Source of the DNA: Bradyrhizobium elkanii USDA 76
GTDB taxonomy: Bacteria > Pseudomonadota > Alphaproteobacteria > Rhizobiales > Xanthobacteraceae
Direction: 5' to 3'
DNA length: 64,000 bases
NCBI RefSeq assembly: GCF_023278185.1
Contig: NZ_CP066356.1
Coordinates: 992,001 to 1,056,000 of the forward strand
Position numbers and translations under genes: made by a program. This document shows, piece by piece, positions 23,971 through 32,378 of this stretch; position 1 is the first letter of the stretch; each line of letters opens with the position of its first letter. The notes beneath the pieces were generated by a model, which did not search any database, was not told the origin of the DNA, and saw nothing but the letters and a program-made list of their open reading frames with translations.

Positions 23971-25676
23971 TGACTGAGAAGACAACGACAGAGACCTTCA
24001 GCCGCCGCAACCTGCTCGCGGCCTCCAGTTCGCTCGCCACCATCGCCGCCTTCTCGGCGATGGCGCCCATCCAGACAGCCCAGGCGCAAGGGACCACGCA
24101 ACCCTCGAGCGCGGCCGGCGGCGCAAAGCCGAACATCATCCTGATCCTGTCGGATGATTTTGGCTATGGTGACTCCGGGCCCTATGGTGGCGGCGAAAAT
24201 CGCGGCATGCCAACGCCGAGCATCGATCGCCTCGCGAATGAAGGACTGCAATTCATGTCCTTCTATGCGCAGCCGAGTTGCACGCCCGGTCGTGCCGCGG
24301 TGCAAACCGGCCGGATTCCAAATCGCAGCGGCATGACGACCGTCGCGTTCCAGGGCCAGGGCGGCGGCATGCCGGCGGCGGAATGGACGCTTGCCTCGGT
24401 TTTGAAGACCGGTGGTTACAAAACGTTCTTCACGGGCAAATGGCACCTTGGCGAGGCCGACTATGCGTTGCCGAGCGCGCAAGGCTACGACGAGATGAAG
24501 TATGCCGGCCTTTATCATCTCAATGCCTACACCTACGCCGATCCGACCTGGTTTCCCGACATGGACCCCGAACTCAGGGCGATGTTCGAGAAGGTCACCA
24601 AAGGCGCACTTTCCGGAAATGCCGGGCAGCCGGCGAAGGAAGATTTCAAGATCAACGGCCAGTATGTCAACACGCCGGACAAGGGCGTCGTCGGCATTCC
24701 TTTCTTCGACGACTATGTCGAGAAGGCCTCGCTCGAATATCTGGACCGCAACAAGTCATCGGGCCCGTTCTTCATGAGCATCAACTTCATGAAGGTGCAC
24801 CAGCCCAACATGCCGGCGCCCGAATTCCAGGGCAAGTCGATGTCCAAGAGCAAGTACGCCGACTCCGTGGTCGAGAACGACACGCGTATCGGCCGGATCA
24901 TGGACAAGGTGCGGTCCCTCGGGCTCGACAAGAACACCTATGTGTTCTGGACGACGGACAACGGCGCCTGGCAGGACGTCTATCCGGACGCCGGCTACAC
25001 GCCGTTCCGCGGCACCAAGGGCACGGTTCGCGAGGGCGGCAACCGCGTCCCGTCGATCGCATGGGGTCCGGGCATCAAGGCCGGCTCGAAGAATTCGGAC
25101 ATCGTCGGCGGCCTCGACTACATGGCGACGTTCGCGAAGCTTGCCGGCGTGAAGCTGCCGGAGAACGATCGCGAGGGTAAGCCTATCATCTTCGACAGCA
25201 TCGACATGTCTCCGATTCTGTTCGGAACCGGCAAGTCCGAGCGCAAGAACTGGTTCTATTTCACGGAGTCCGAACTCTCGCCTGGCGCCGCCCGTGTCGG
25301 CAATTACAAGGCGGTGTTCAATCTGCGCGGCGACAACGGCGCAAAGACCGGCGGTCTGGCGGTCGACAGCAACCTCGGCTGGAAGGGACCGGAGTCCTAC
25401 GTGGCGACCGTTCCACAGGTCTTCGATCTCTGGCAGGACCCGCAGGAGCGCTACGACATCTTCATGAATAACTACACCGAGCACACCTGGTCCCTGGTTT
25501 CGATCAATGCCGCGATCAAGGATCTGATGCAGACTTACGTGAAGTATCCGCCACGGAAGATACAGAGCGAGACCTACGCGGGACCGATCACCATCCAGCA
25601 GTACGAGCGCTTCGCGTTCTTCAGGGATCAACTCGCCAAGGACGGCTTCCAGATCGGCTTGCCGACGGGCAACTGA
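23970..25676 (+). CDS. Tat-exported Cys-type arylsulfatase
   Basis: A 568-residue type I sulfatase. A twin-arginine signal (FSRRNLLAASSSLATIAAF) ends about residue 40 at AQA. The metal-site block NIILILSDDFGYGD (~55-68) and the sequon SCTPGRAA (Cys104 in CxPxR) follow; Cys104 is the residue converted to formylglycine by the upstream FGE. Later blocks FTGKWHLGE and FWTTDNGAW are also typical. Tat export fits a protein that is modified and folded in the cytoplasm. It would release sulfate from an organic sulfate ester in the periplasm. The specific ester is unknown. Confidence 0.93.
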   Translation: MTEKTTTETFSRRNLLAASSSLATIAAFSAMAPIQTAQAQGTTQPSSAAGGAKPNIILILSDDFGYGDSGPYGGGENRGMPTPSIDRLANEGLQFMSFYAQPSCTPGRAAVQTGRIPNRSGMTTVAFQGQGGGMPAAEWTLASVLKTGGYKTFFTGKWHLGEADYALPSAQGYDEMKYAGLYHLNAYTYADPTWFPDMDPELRAMFEKVTKGALSGNAGQPAKEDFKINGQYVNTPDKGVVGIPFFDDYVEKASLEYLDRNKSSGPFFMSINFMKVHQPNMPAPEFQGKSMSKSKYADSVVENDTRIGRIMDKVRSLGLDKNTYVFWTTDNGAWQDVYPDAGYTPFRGTKGTVREGGNRVPSIAWGPGIKAGSKNSDIVGGLDYMATFAKLAGVKLPENDREGKPIIFDSIDMSPILFGTGKSERKNWFYFTESELSPGAARVGNYKAVFNLRGDNGAKTGGLAVDSNLGWKGPESYVATVPQVFDLWQDPQERYDIFMNNYTEHTWSLVSINAAIKDLMQTYVKYPPRKIQSETYAGPITIQQYERFAFFRDQLAKDGFQIGLPTGN

Positions 25677-25692
25677 TCGATGCGAATGGGAG

Positions 25693-25713
25693 CGGCCCCA
25701 CATCGAGGGGCCG
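25693..25713 (+). terminator. Intra-operon hairpin between sulfatase and HAD genes
   Basis: CGGCCCC and GGGGCCG form a 7-bp stem with a 7-base loop, 16 bases after the sulfatase stop. No T-run follows, so it may stabilise the upstream message or attenuate the downstream genes. Confidence 0.5.
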
Positions 25714-25753
25714 TTCCGCTGTTGCGAATGGCTGAACCGGAGGACGGTGATTC

Positions 25754-26767
25754 GTGAACGAAAGCTTGGTTGACCGCCGTACGATCCTGGCCGGTCTGCT
25801 GGTGTCGGCGGCCACCCTGTCGGTTTCCGGCCGCATCGCTCGCGCGCAAAGCGATCCTCTGCCTTCCTGGAATGAGGGCCGCGCCAAGAAGTCGATCCTG
25901 GACTTCGTCTCCGCGGTGATGCGGGAAGGCACGCCGGATTTCGTGCCGGCGCCAGAGCGCATCGCGACATTCGACAATGACGGCACGCTCTGGTGCGAGC
26001 AGCCGATGTATGTGCAGCTTGCGTTTGCGCTGGACCGGGTGAAGGCCCTCGCTCCCAAACATCCGGAGTGGAAGCAGAAGCAGCCCTTCAGGGCGGTTCT
26101 CGACAACGACATCGCTGCGCTGGCCAAGGCCGGCGAGAAGGGCCTGGTCGAACTCGTCATGGCGACCCATGCCGGCATGACAACGGCCGAGTTCGCGCAG
26201 ATTGCCGGCGACTGGATCGCGAGTGCGCGCCACCCGAAGTTCAACCGGCCCTATACCGACCTCGTCTACCAGCCGATGCTGGAACTGCTCGCCCATCTGC
26301 GGGCCAATGGCTTCAAGACCTTCATCGTCTCGGGCGGCGGCATCGAGTTCATGCGGCCATGGAGCGAGCGGGTCTATGGCATCCCGCCCGAGCAGGTCGT
26401 GGGATCGAGCATCAAGACGAAGTTCGAGATCGACAAGGGGAAGCCGACACTGATCCGGCTGCCGGCGATCGATCTCGTCGACGACGGACCCGGCAAGCCG
26501 GTCGGCATCAACTCGCATATCGGTCGCCGGCCGATCGCGGCCTTCGGCAATTCGGACGGCGACTTCCAGATGCTGCAATGGGCGACGCAATCATCGGGGA
26601 AACGCTTTGGCCTGATCGTGCATCACACCGATGCCGAACGAGAATATGCATACGATCGGAAGTCCTCGTTCGGCAAACTCGACAAGGCGCTCGACGCGGC
26701 GAGCGCCAATGGCTGGATCGTGGTTAGCATGAAAGACGACTGGAAACGCATGTTCCGTTTTGAATAG
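25754..26767 (+). CDS. Exported HAD-superfamily phosphatase
   Basis: A 337-residue protein with a twin-arginine-like signal (VDRRTILAGLLVSAATLSV) and cleavage near ARAQ. HAD motifs: motif I FDNDGTLW (residue ~75), motif II FIVSGGGIEF (~194) and the acidic motif FGNSDGDFQML (~262). It belongs to the haloacid dehalogenase-like phosphoserine phosphatase group. GTG at 25754 is preceded by GGAGGA. It lies between the sulfatase and DUF3300 genes, and this gene order recurs in Bradyrhizobium to my knowledge. A periplasmic phosphomonoesterase role beside a sulfatase is plausible but unproven. Confidence 0.85.
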   Translation: MNESLVDRRTILAGLLVSAATLSVSGRIARAQSDPLPSWNEGRAKKSILDFVSAVMREGTPDFVPAPERIATFDNDGTLWCEQPMYVQLAFALDRVKALAPKHPEWKQKQPFRAVLDNDIAALAKAGEKGLVELVMATHAGMTTAEFAQIAGDWIASARHPKFNRPYTDLVYQPMLELLAHLRANGFKTFIVSGGGIEFMRPWSERVYGIPPEQVVGSSIKTKFEIDKGKPTLIRLPAIDLVDDGPGKPVGINSHIGRRPIAAFGNSDGDFQMLQWATQSSGKRFGLIVHHTDAEREYAYDRKSSFGKLDKALDAASANGWIVVSMKDDWKRMFRFE

Positions 26768-26863
26768 AGGCCGAAGGATTGCGTAGTCATCGCTGACGCC
26801 CGGCGCCGCGGAGCACGCCAGCGCCGCCGGTGATGCAAGCGAGACGAAGAACGAGGAGGCATC

Positions 26864-28168
26864 ATGACAAGACTTCTTCCGGGAATGCGTCGGCTTACCT
26901 TCGCGAGCGCGGCGCTGGCGGTTGGTCTGATGCTCGGGGGCCCGGCGTACGCGCAGACACCCGCGGACCAGAAGCCGGCCCAGGACCAGGCTACCGCGCC
27001 GGCGCCGGGCCCGACAGCCAGCAAGCTTCCGAACGGACAGATCGAGCAGCTGGTCGCGCCGATCGCGCTCTATCCGGACGCGCTGCTGTCGCAGATCCTG
27101 ATGGCGTCGACCTATCCGTTGGAAGTCGTCGAGGCGGCGCGCTGGTCGCAAGACAACAAGACCGTCACCGGCAAGGCGCTCGAAGACGCCATGCAGAAGC
27201 AGTCGTGGGATCCGAGCGTCAAGGCCCTCGCGGCGGTGCCGCAGGTTCTTCAGATGATGAACGACAAGCTCGACTGGACCCAGCACCTTGGCGACGCCTT
27301 CCTCGCGCAGGAGCAGGACGTGATGAGCGCCGTGCAGACCCTGCGCCAGCGCGCGGAGGCCGCGGGCAATCTCAAGTCGACGCCGCAGCAAAAGGTGATA
27401 AAGAGCGCGCCTCCCGCCGGTGTGACCGCGCCCTCCGGCATGCAGCAGGCGATCTCGATCGAGCCGGTCGATCCCGACCAGTATTACGTCCCGGTCTACG
27501 ATCCCGGTGTCGTCTACGGGGCCTGGGATTATCCCGACTACCAGCCGTTCTATTGGTCTCCGCCAGGCTATGTCGCCGCGGGCGTGATCGGCTTCACCGC
27601 CAGCGTGGCCGTCGGCGCTGCGATCTGGGGCGGCTGCAACTGGTGGGGCCGCAACGTCTACGTCAACGTCAACCGCTATAACCAGTTCAACCGCACCAAC
27701 ATCAGAAACACCAATTGGGCCCACAATCCGGCGCACCGCGGCGGCGTTGCCTATCGCGATGCCGGCGTGGCGAGACGCTTTGGCAGCGGCAATACCCCCG
27801 CCGCGCGCGAGGCGCTGCGCAATCGCACCGGTGGTCCTGGCGGCAGGGTCTCGAATGCGGGGGCCGGCCGGGCCAGGACCGCGGTCTCGCAACGCGCCGG
27901 CAATCGCGGTGCAAGCGTATCCCGCCGGGCCAGCAGCCGGAACGTCACCCGCGCCCATACGCGCGCGGGCAATCGCGCGGCGATCTCGCACAGAAGCGTA
28001 ACGCACACGCGCGTCAGTGGACGTGTTCACGCAGGCGGCCGGCCGGCCGCGATGCGCGGCGGTGGCATGCGGGCAGGCGTCGGTGGTTTCCATCGTGGCG
28101 GTGGCGGCATGCGTGCTGGCGGCGGCTTCCGCGGAGGCGGCTTTCACGGAGGTGGCCGCCGGCGCTGA
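26864..28168 (+). CDS. DUF3300 family secreted protein with Gly/Arg-rich tail
   Basis: A 434-residue exported protein: signal peptide to about residue 30 (LALGGPAYA-like end), then the DUF3300 domain (residues ~50-260: QIEQLVAPIALYPDALLSQI, ASTYPLEVVEAARW, DPDQYYVPVYDPGVVYGAW). A hydrophobic segment (GVIGFTASVAVGAAIWGG) and Asn-rich region follow, and the last ~110 residues are Arg/Gly/His-rich (GGGMRAGVGGFHRGGGG). GAGGAGG precedes the ATG. DUF3300 proteins have no established activity; the constant neighbourhood with FGE and sulfatase suggests an envelope role in the same process. Confidence 0.88.
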   Translation: MTRLLPGMRRLTFASAALAVGLMLGGPAYAQTPADQKPAQDQATAPAPGPTASKLPNGQIEQLVAPIALYPDALLSQILMASTYPLEVVEAARWSQDNKTVTGKALEDAMQKQSWDPSVKALAAVPQVLQMMNDKLDWTQHLGDAFLAQEQDVMSAVQTLRQRAEAAGNLKSTPQQKVIKSAPPAGVTAPSGMQQAISIEPVDPDQYYVPVYDPGVVYGAWDYPDYQPFYWSPPGYVAAGVIGFTASVAVGAAIWGGCNWWGRNVYVNVNRYNQFNRTNIRNTNWAHNPAHRGGVAYRDAGVARRFGSGNTPAAREALRNRTGGPGGRVSNAGAGRARTAVSQRAGNRGASVSRRASSRNVTRAHTRAGNRAAISHRSVTHTRVSGRVHAGGRPAAMRGGGMRAGVGGFHRGGGGMRAGGGFRGGGFHGGGRRR

Positions 28169-28389
28169 GTGGCGCGATTGCTATTCGGGGAATTCCATAC
28201 GAGATCGCCAAACGGCGTGCCCCCCAGGATGCGACCGTCGCAGGTGGCGAACTATCGCGACCACCGGCTCCCAGTCCCGGCGATTCGACATATCCTTGCG
28301 CGGATGAAATCCTGGTTGAACTTACGTGCTCCAAGGGCCATCAAAATGTCCGGCGCGCCGGGAGCCGCTTGAACCCCCAACGCGAGGCG

Positions 28390-28415
28390 GGAACTTGACC
28401 GGCTGCCAGTTCGTT
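28390..28415 (+). promoter_or_regulatory. EcfG-like general stress promoter upstream of DUF2945-DUF488
   Basis: GGAAC (28390-28394) and CGTT (28412-28415) are separated by 17 bases, matching the alphaproteobacterial EcfG consensus GGAAC-N16/17-CGTT. It lies 85 bases before the DUF2945 ATG. Confidence 0.65.
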
Positions 28416-28499
28416 TGCTCCGGCGGGCTTTTTTGGTCCCGTGCCGTCGATTGGCGGCGTATCGTACGATCAATCTCGCGCCTGAAGGAGCCTGCAACG

Positions 28500-28709
28500 A
28501 TGGCCAGGAAATTCAAGGTCGGCGATCACGTCAGCTGGAATTCCGAGGCCGGCCGCGTCTCGGGCACCATCATCGCGGTTCACACCCGCGATTTCGACTA
28601 CAAGGGGCACACCCACCGCGCCTCGGACGCCGATCCGCAATACGAGATCAAGAGCGACAAGACCGATCACGTCGCGGCCCACAAGGGCAGCGCGCTGCAT
28701 CATGCCTAG
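28500..28709 (+). CDS. DUF2945 (HVA1/TUDOR-like) small protein
   Basis: A 69-residue protein beginning ARKFKVGDHVSWNSEAGRVSGTI, with the central TRDFDYKGHTHRASDADPQYEIKSDKT and the end HVAAHKGSALHH. This is the full-length DUF2945 family, short beta-barrel proteins often under general stress control. AAGGAG precedes the ATG. It overlaps the DUF488 gene by 8 bases, so the two are translationally coupled. An EcfG-like promoter precedes it. Confidence 0.88.
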   Translation: MARKFKVGDHVSWNSEAGRVSGTIIAVHTRDFDYKGHTHRASDADPQYEIKSDKTDHVAAHKGSALHHA

Positions 28710-29265
28710 CAAAGACGCGGCGCTTCCGTTCTTCACGATCGGTCATTCCACCCGCAGCCTCGAGGATTTCATCGCTCTCCTCGGCGCGGCCGCGATCGAG
28801 CGCATCGTCGACATCCGAACGGTGCCGCGGTCGCGGACCAATCCGCAGTTCAACAAGGATACGCTGCCCAAGCCGCTCAAGGCCGCGGGCATCTCGTATG
28901 AGCATCTGGCCGATCTCGGCGGGCTCCGCGGCAAGGCGCGAAGCGTGCCGCCGTCCGTCAATGGATTCTGGAGCAACGAGAGTTTTCACAACTACGCCGA
29001 CTATGCGTTGTCGCCGCAGTTCCATGCGGCGCTCCAGCATCTGCGCGACGAGGGACGCCGGCAACGCTGTGCGATGATGTGCTCGGAAGCGGTGTGGTGG
29101 CGTTGCCACCGCCGCATCGTTGCCGACTATCTGATCGCGTCCGGCGAGACCGTCGTCCACATCATGGGGGAGGGCCGCCTCGAGCCCGCCCGTCTCACCG
29201 AAGGCGCCGTCGTCCAGGGCGACGGCACGGTGGTCTATCCGGCGACGGGTGAACTGGATCTATGA
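28702..29265 (+). CDS. DUF488 family protein
   Basis: A 187-residue protein with the DUF488 signatures FFTIGHSTRSLEDFIALL, DIRTVPRSRTNPQFNK and CAMMCSEAVWWRCHRRIVADYL. The last contains the family's conserved Cys and CHR residues. The biochemical role is not established; members are often co-transcribed with stress genes. Start at 28702 overlaps the DUF2945 gene. Its stop codon abuts the minus-strand caspase-like remnant that follows. Confidence 0.9.
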   Translation: MPSKDAALPFFTIGHSTRSLEDFIALLGAAAIERIVDIRTVPRSRTNPQFNKDTLPKPLKAAGISYEHLADLGGLRGKARSVPPSVNGFWSNESFHNYADYALSPQFHAALQHLRDEGRRQRCAMMCSEAVWWRCHRRIVADYLIASGETVVHIMGEGRLEPARLTEGAVVQGDGTVVYPATGELDL

Positions 29266-29836
29266 AGGGGGGCGAGGCTTGCGGCTGCACCATCGTGCCG
29301 CGCCGGCTGACGTCGCCGATGGCGCCGACGATGCGGCGGCCGCCGGCGCAGCGTTCGCCTGTTTCACGCTGGTCGTGTCGGCCGGCGGCGCGGCCACGAG
29401 ATAGATCGCCTTGCGCGACAGCGAGCCGTATACAAACGGCTGCTGCGCGTTGCGCGTCGCCTCCATCACGTCGTCGCGGACGTTGCGGAACATGAAGGTG
29501 ACCTCGACGCCCGGCGTCTCGATGTTGCGGAGCAGCGCCGCGTCGAACGGGCTGTTGCGGCCGTCGCCGTCGAGCGCGGTGGTGCCGTCGCGCGCGGCAT
29601 AGGCGACCAGCACATTGCCGACCGGCTCGATGCGGCCGAGCCCGCTGCCGGCAGCGGCGCGGGCGGCGAGCGAGCGGCTCATCTTCGCCGCGAACGGATT
29701 GTTGCGGCAGGCATCGAGGATGACGAGGCCGAGACTTCCGGTGTTGGCGACCTGCAGCATCACGCTTTGCAGGCTGATCGCTTCATTGGCGGCGTCGGTA
29801 TCGCGCTTCAACTCGGCGTCGACCGGGATCAGCCCC
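29260..29836 (-). pseudogene. Caspase-like peptidase (C14 family) fragment
   Basis: The frame reads LIPVDAELKRDTDAANEAISLQSVM, then LGLVILDACRNNPF (catalytic Cys block of bacterial caspase-like proteins), VLVAYAARDGTTALDGDGRNSPF and RNVRDDVMEATRNAQQPFVYGSLS. The N-terminal part with the catalytic His is missing, because similarity starts abruptly at 29836 where plus-strand beta-lactamase sequence begins. The C-terminal end (ARWCSRKPRPPS) also looks out of family. It is therefore a double-truncated remnant. Confidence 0.75.
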
Positions 29837-29841
29837 GGCGA

Positions 29842-29992
29842 GTTCACCTGGAACGGCGCCTACGGCACGCAGTTCTTCTGCGATCCGAAGGAGCGCCTTG
29901 TCGTCGTTGTGGGAACCGCGGCGCCGGGCGAATTGCGCAAATATTATCGCGAGAATGTGCAGGACATCGTCTACGGCGCGATGGTGAAGTAA
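29842..29992 (+). pseudogene. C-terminal fragment of a serine beta-lactamase-family hydrolase
   Basis: FTWNGAYGTQFFCDPKERL, then GELRKYYRENVQDIVYGAM and a TAA stop, match the extreme C-terminus of class C beta-lactamase-like serine hydrolases. Everything upstream, including the SxxK active site, is absent, and the preceding DNA is caspase remnant on the opposite strand. This is a recombination scar. Confidence 0.7.
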
Positions 29993-30047
29993 ACGGCCTC
30001 GACGTCGTAGAAAAGCCTAGCGTCACGTGGAACGTGGAACAGCAAAA

Positions 30048-30080
30048 AAGGCCCGTCGCTCGATCCGGGCGACGGGCCTT
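30048..30080 (-). terminator. Intrinsic terminator of the 30094 gene
   Basis: AAGGCCCGTCGC and GCGACGGGCCTT form a perfect 12-bp stem with a 9-base loop. On the minus strand it is followed by TTTTT, a good intrinsic terminator 14 bases after the stop codon at 30094. Confidence 0.85.
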
Positions 30081-30093
30081 CAATTTTGCGTGG

Positions 30094-30381
30094 CTACCAG
30101 CGCCTGTAGACGCCGGTCAGCGTCCCATTGTTGTTCCCTTCAGGACCCACGTCGCCCTGGGTTGAGCTCGGCGTCGGGTGATTGGTGCCGTTGAATGAAC
30201 CGTACCAGCCCGGCTCCGCCGGAGAGTACATCACATCAGGCTGCACGGCCTGATAGCGGGGGCCGCCATAGTATCTCGGACCAGGGTTCCCGTAAGGATA
30301 GTAGCCTTGTGCGAACGCGCCTGCCGTTGTTGCGATCAGGGACGCCGCGGCGAGGGACAATATCTTGGTCTTTCGTTGCAT
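30094..30381 (-). CDS. Small secreted protein under an EcfG-like promoter
   Basis: A 95-residue protein with signal peptide MQRKTKILSLAAASLIATTAGAFA, then a Tyr/Pro/Gly-rich mature segment (YYPYGNPGPRYYGGPRY) and an Asn/Gly-rich tail (EGNNNGTLTGVYRRW). AAGGAG lies 6 bases before the ATG at 30381. I do not recognise a family. The promoter upstream (30410-30434) fits the general stress sigma factor, so an envelope stress role is likely. Confidence 0.7.
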   Translation of the reverse strand: MQRKTKILSLAAASLIATTAGAFAQGYYPYGNPGPRYYGGPRYQAVQPDVMYSPAEPGWYGSFNGTNHPTPSSTQGDVGPEGNNNGTLTGVYRRW

Positions 30382-30409
30382 CCACACTCTCCTTGCTGGT
30401 GTCTCGACC

Positions 30410-30434
30410 AACGACCGCCATGGAGCGGCGTTCC
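30410..30434 (-). promoter_or_regulatory. EcfG-like promoter of the 30094 gene
   Basis: On the minus strand GGAAC (30434-30430), 16 bases, then CGTT (30413-30410). The -10 element lies about 30 bases before the ATG at 30381, leaving a leader of roughly 22 bases that contains the ribosome site. Confidence 0.72.
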
Positions 30435-30622
30435 CGATCTGCCATGCATCTCGCAATGGCAAATCTGCGCGAGCGTGGGATCAGGTTCTTGTGAAGGGGC
30501 TTGCGCTCCGGCCGGGCTCTGCCCGGCAGGATGCATCGCATCGCCGGCCCGTTATGCTTCCATGGCTATAACGGCGCATGCGCGAGCGGCGCCTCGAAAA
30601 ACCGGGCGGTTCGTAAAAGGAA

Positions 30623-30641
30623 GCCCGCCACTGCGGCGGGC
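30623..30641. repeat. GC-rich hairpin, owner unclear
   Basis: GCCCGCC and GGCGGGC form a 7-bp stem with a 5-base loop. On the minus strand it is followed by TTCCTTTT. No gene ends nearby on either strand. Confidence 0.45.
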
Positions 30642-30827
30642 AAGGTCCAGGGAGGAAAACGCCCTGACAAGGGAGCGTGCAGCCAGTCTCCCTGATTCGT
30701 GCGCGGCTGCGAAGATCGTATAACTACTGTCATCAGGGCCGGCATTATGCGAATGCTGCTGGTGCCGCGGCCGGCCGGCAAGGGAATGACAGGGCGCGCT
30801 AACACGGCGCAAATACAGGGGAAGTTC

Positions 30828-32129
30828 ATGAGCACGTCTGGAGTTTTTGCCCGCGTCGTCGCGGCGATCGGGGCCGGCGCCTTGGCGTGGCGGCGGATGC
30901 AGGGCGCGCAGCCCGCGCCCGCCTGGGGCAGCGCGCCAGAGATCCCGCAGGCCAAACCGCAGGGCGCGATCCCGACGCTCAAGATGCCGACGGCGCGGGG
31001 CTGGGACAAGGACCAGAAGCCGGTCGCCGCGCCCGGGCTCAAGGTCAACGCATTTGCGGCCGGGCTCGATCATCCGCGCTGGATCAACGTGCTGCCCAAC
31101 GGCGACGTGCTGATCGCGGAGGCAACGCAGATCGCTGGCACACCGCGCAGCGTCTTCCACTACGCGATGCAGGCGACGATGCGGCGCGCCGCGGCGCTCG
31201 GCGTCAGCGCCAACCGCATCACGCTGCTGCGCGACCGCGATGGCGACGGCGTCGCCGAAAGCAGCAGTGCCTTCATGGAAGGATTGAGCCAGCCGTTCGG
31301 CATGGCGCTGGTCGGCGACACCTTCTATGTCGGCAACACCGACGGCGTGGTGGCGTTTCCCTATGTTGCCGGCGCCGATCGCATCACCGCGCAGGGACGC
31401 AAGCTCGTCAGCTTCAAGCCCGACGGGCACTGGACGCGCAGCCTGCTGCCGAGCGCCGACGGCAAGAAGCTTTATGCCGGTGTCGGTTCGCTCAGCAACA
31501 TCGCCGAGAGCGGCTTTGCAGTCGAGGAAGGCCGCGCCGCGATCTACGAGCTCGATCTCGCAGGTGGCACCAGCCGCATCTTCGCCGGCGGCCTGCGCAA
31601 TCCGGTGGGCATCGCCTGGGAGCCGACCACCAATGTGCTCTGGACCGTCGTCAACGAACGCGACGGCCTCGGCGACGAGACGCCGCCCGACTATCTGACC
31701 TCGGTGCGTGACGGCGGCTTCTACGGCTGGCCCTATTGCTACTGGGGCAAGACGGTGGACGATCGCGTGCCGCAGGATCCGGCGATGGTCGCCAAGGCGA
31801 TCCAGCCGGACTATGCGCTCGGCGGCCATACCGCCTCGCTCGGGCTGTGCTGGATGCCGCAGGGCACGCTGCCGGGATTCCCCGACGGCATGGTGATCGG
31901 CCAGCACGGCTCGTGGAATCGCTCGACGCTGTCGGGCTACAAGGTGGTGTTCGTGCCGTTCGCGAGCGGCCGTCCCGCAGGGCCGGCGCGCGACATCCTG
32001 TCGGGCTTCCTCGCGCCCGACGAGAAGGTGTCGTACGGCCGCCCGGTCGGCGTCGCGCTCGGCCCCGACGGCTCGCTGCTGGTGGCCGACGATGTCGGCA
32101 ATGTGATCTGGCGCGTCACGGCGGCATAG
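30828..32129 (+). CDS. PQQ-dependent sorbosone dehydrogenase-like beta-propeller protein
   Basis: A 433-residue soluble glucose/sorbosone dehydrogenase (GSDH) family protein. Blocks: DHPRWINVLPNGDVLIAEA (residue ~90), RITLLRDRDGDGVAESS, LSQPFGMALVGDTFYVGNTDG, GGLRNPVGIAWEPTTNVLWTVVNERDGLGDETPPD and the C-terminal YGRPVGVALGPDGSLLVADD, as in L-sorbosone dehydrogenases. A hydrophobic N-terminal stretch (VFARVVAAIGAGALAW) may anchor or export it. It would oxidise an aldose or related aldehyde in the periplasm using PQQ. ATG at 30828 is chosen over an upstream in-frame start because GGGGAAG precedes it. Confidence 0.85.
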   Translation: MSTSGVFARVVAAIGAGALAWRRMQGAQPAPAWGSAPEIPQAKPQGAIPTLKMPTARGWDKDQKPVAAPGLKVNAFAAGLDHPRWINVLPNGDVLIAEATQIAGTPRSVFHYAMQATMRRAAALGVSANRITLLRDRDGDGVAESSSAFMEGLSQPFGMALVGDTFYVGNTDGVVAFPYVAGADRITAQGRKLVSFKPDGHWTRSLLPSADGKKLYAGVGSLSNIAESGFAVEEGRAAIYELDLAGGTSRIFAGGLRNPVGIAWEPTTNVLWTVVNERDGLGDETPPDYLTSVRDGGFYGWPYCYWGKTVDDRVPQDPAMVAKAIQPDYALGGHTASLGLCWMPQGTLPGFPDGMVIGQHGSWNRSTLSGYKVVFVPFASGRPAGPARDILSGFLAPDEKVSYGRPVGVALGPDGSLLVADDVGNVIWRVTAA

Positions 32130-32163
32130 GCTGCGAGCGAGCGCGCGCATTCGCGAAATGAAG

Positions 32164-32187
32164 CAGGCCGCCGGCTGCGGCGGCCTG
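32164..32187 (+). terminator. Hairpin after the sorbosone dehydrogenase-like gene
   Basis: AGGCCGCC and GGCGGCCT form an 8-bp stem with a 6-base loop, 36 bases after the stop. No T-run follows. Confidence 0.55.
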
Positions 32188-32272
32188 AGTGGATGGCTCC
32201 CGCTTCCTTGATTGCGAGGGCCGGCTCGACGCCCTTGTGAGCGTCGGGGGCGATCTTGTCAGTCCGGTTCTG

Positions 32273-32378
32273 CTAGAGCGTTTTCGAGCGAAGTGGATAC
32301 CGGTTCGCGTGAAGAAAACGCGTCAAAACAAGAATCTAGAGCCCCGTTCCGATTCCATCGGAACGGGAAAAGCTCTAG
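32273..32378. repeat. 106-bp palindromic repeat element, copy 1
   Basis: The element begins CTAGAGC and ends GCTCTAG, and contains CCCGTTCCGAT / ATCGGAACGGG as a perfect 11-bp hairpin with a TCC loop. It has the internal string GAGCGTTTTCGAGCGAAG in common with copy 2 inside the helicase gene at 37746. The terminal CTAG supplies the stop codon of the minus-strand gene at 32375, and the hairpin could serve as its terminator. Confidence 0.85.

Noticed and set aside
26864..28168. Tandem repeats in the DUF3300 tail as a DNA repeat array
   Set aside because: The Gly/Arg/His-rich tail is low-complexity protein sequence without a fixed DNA unit.
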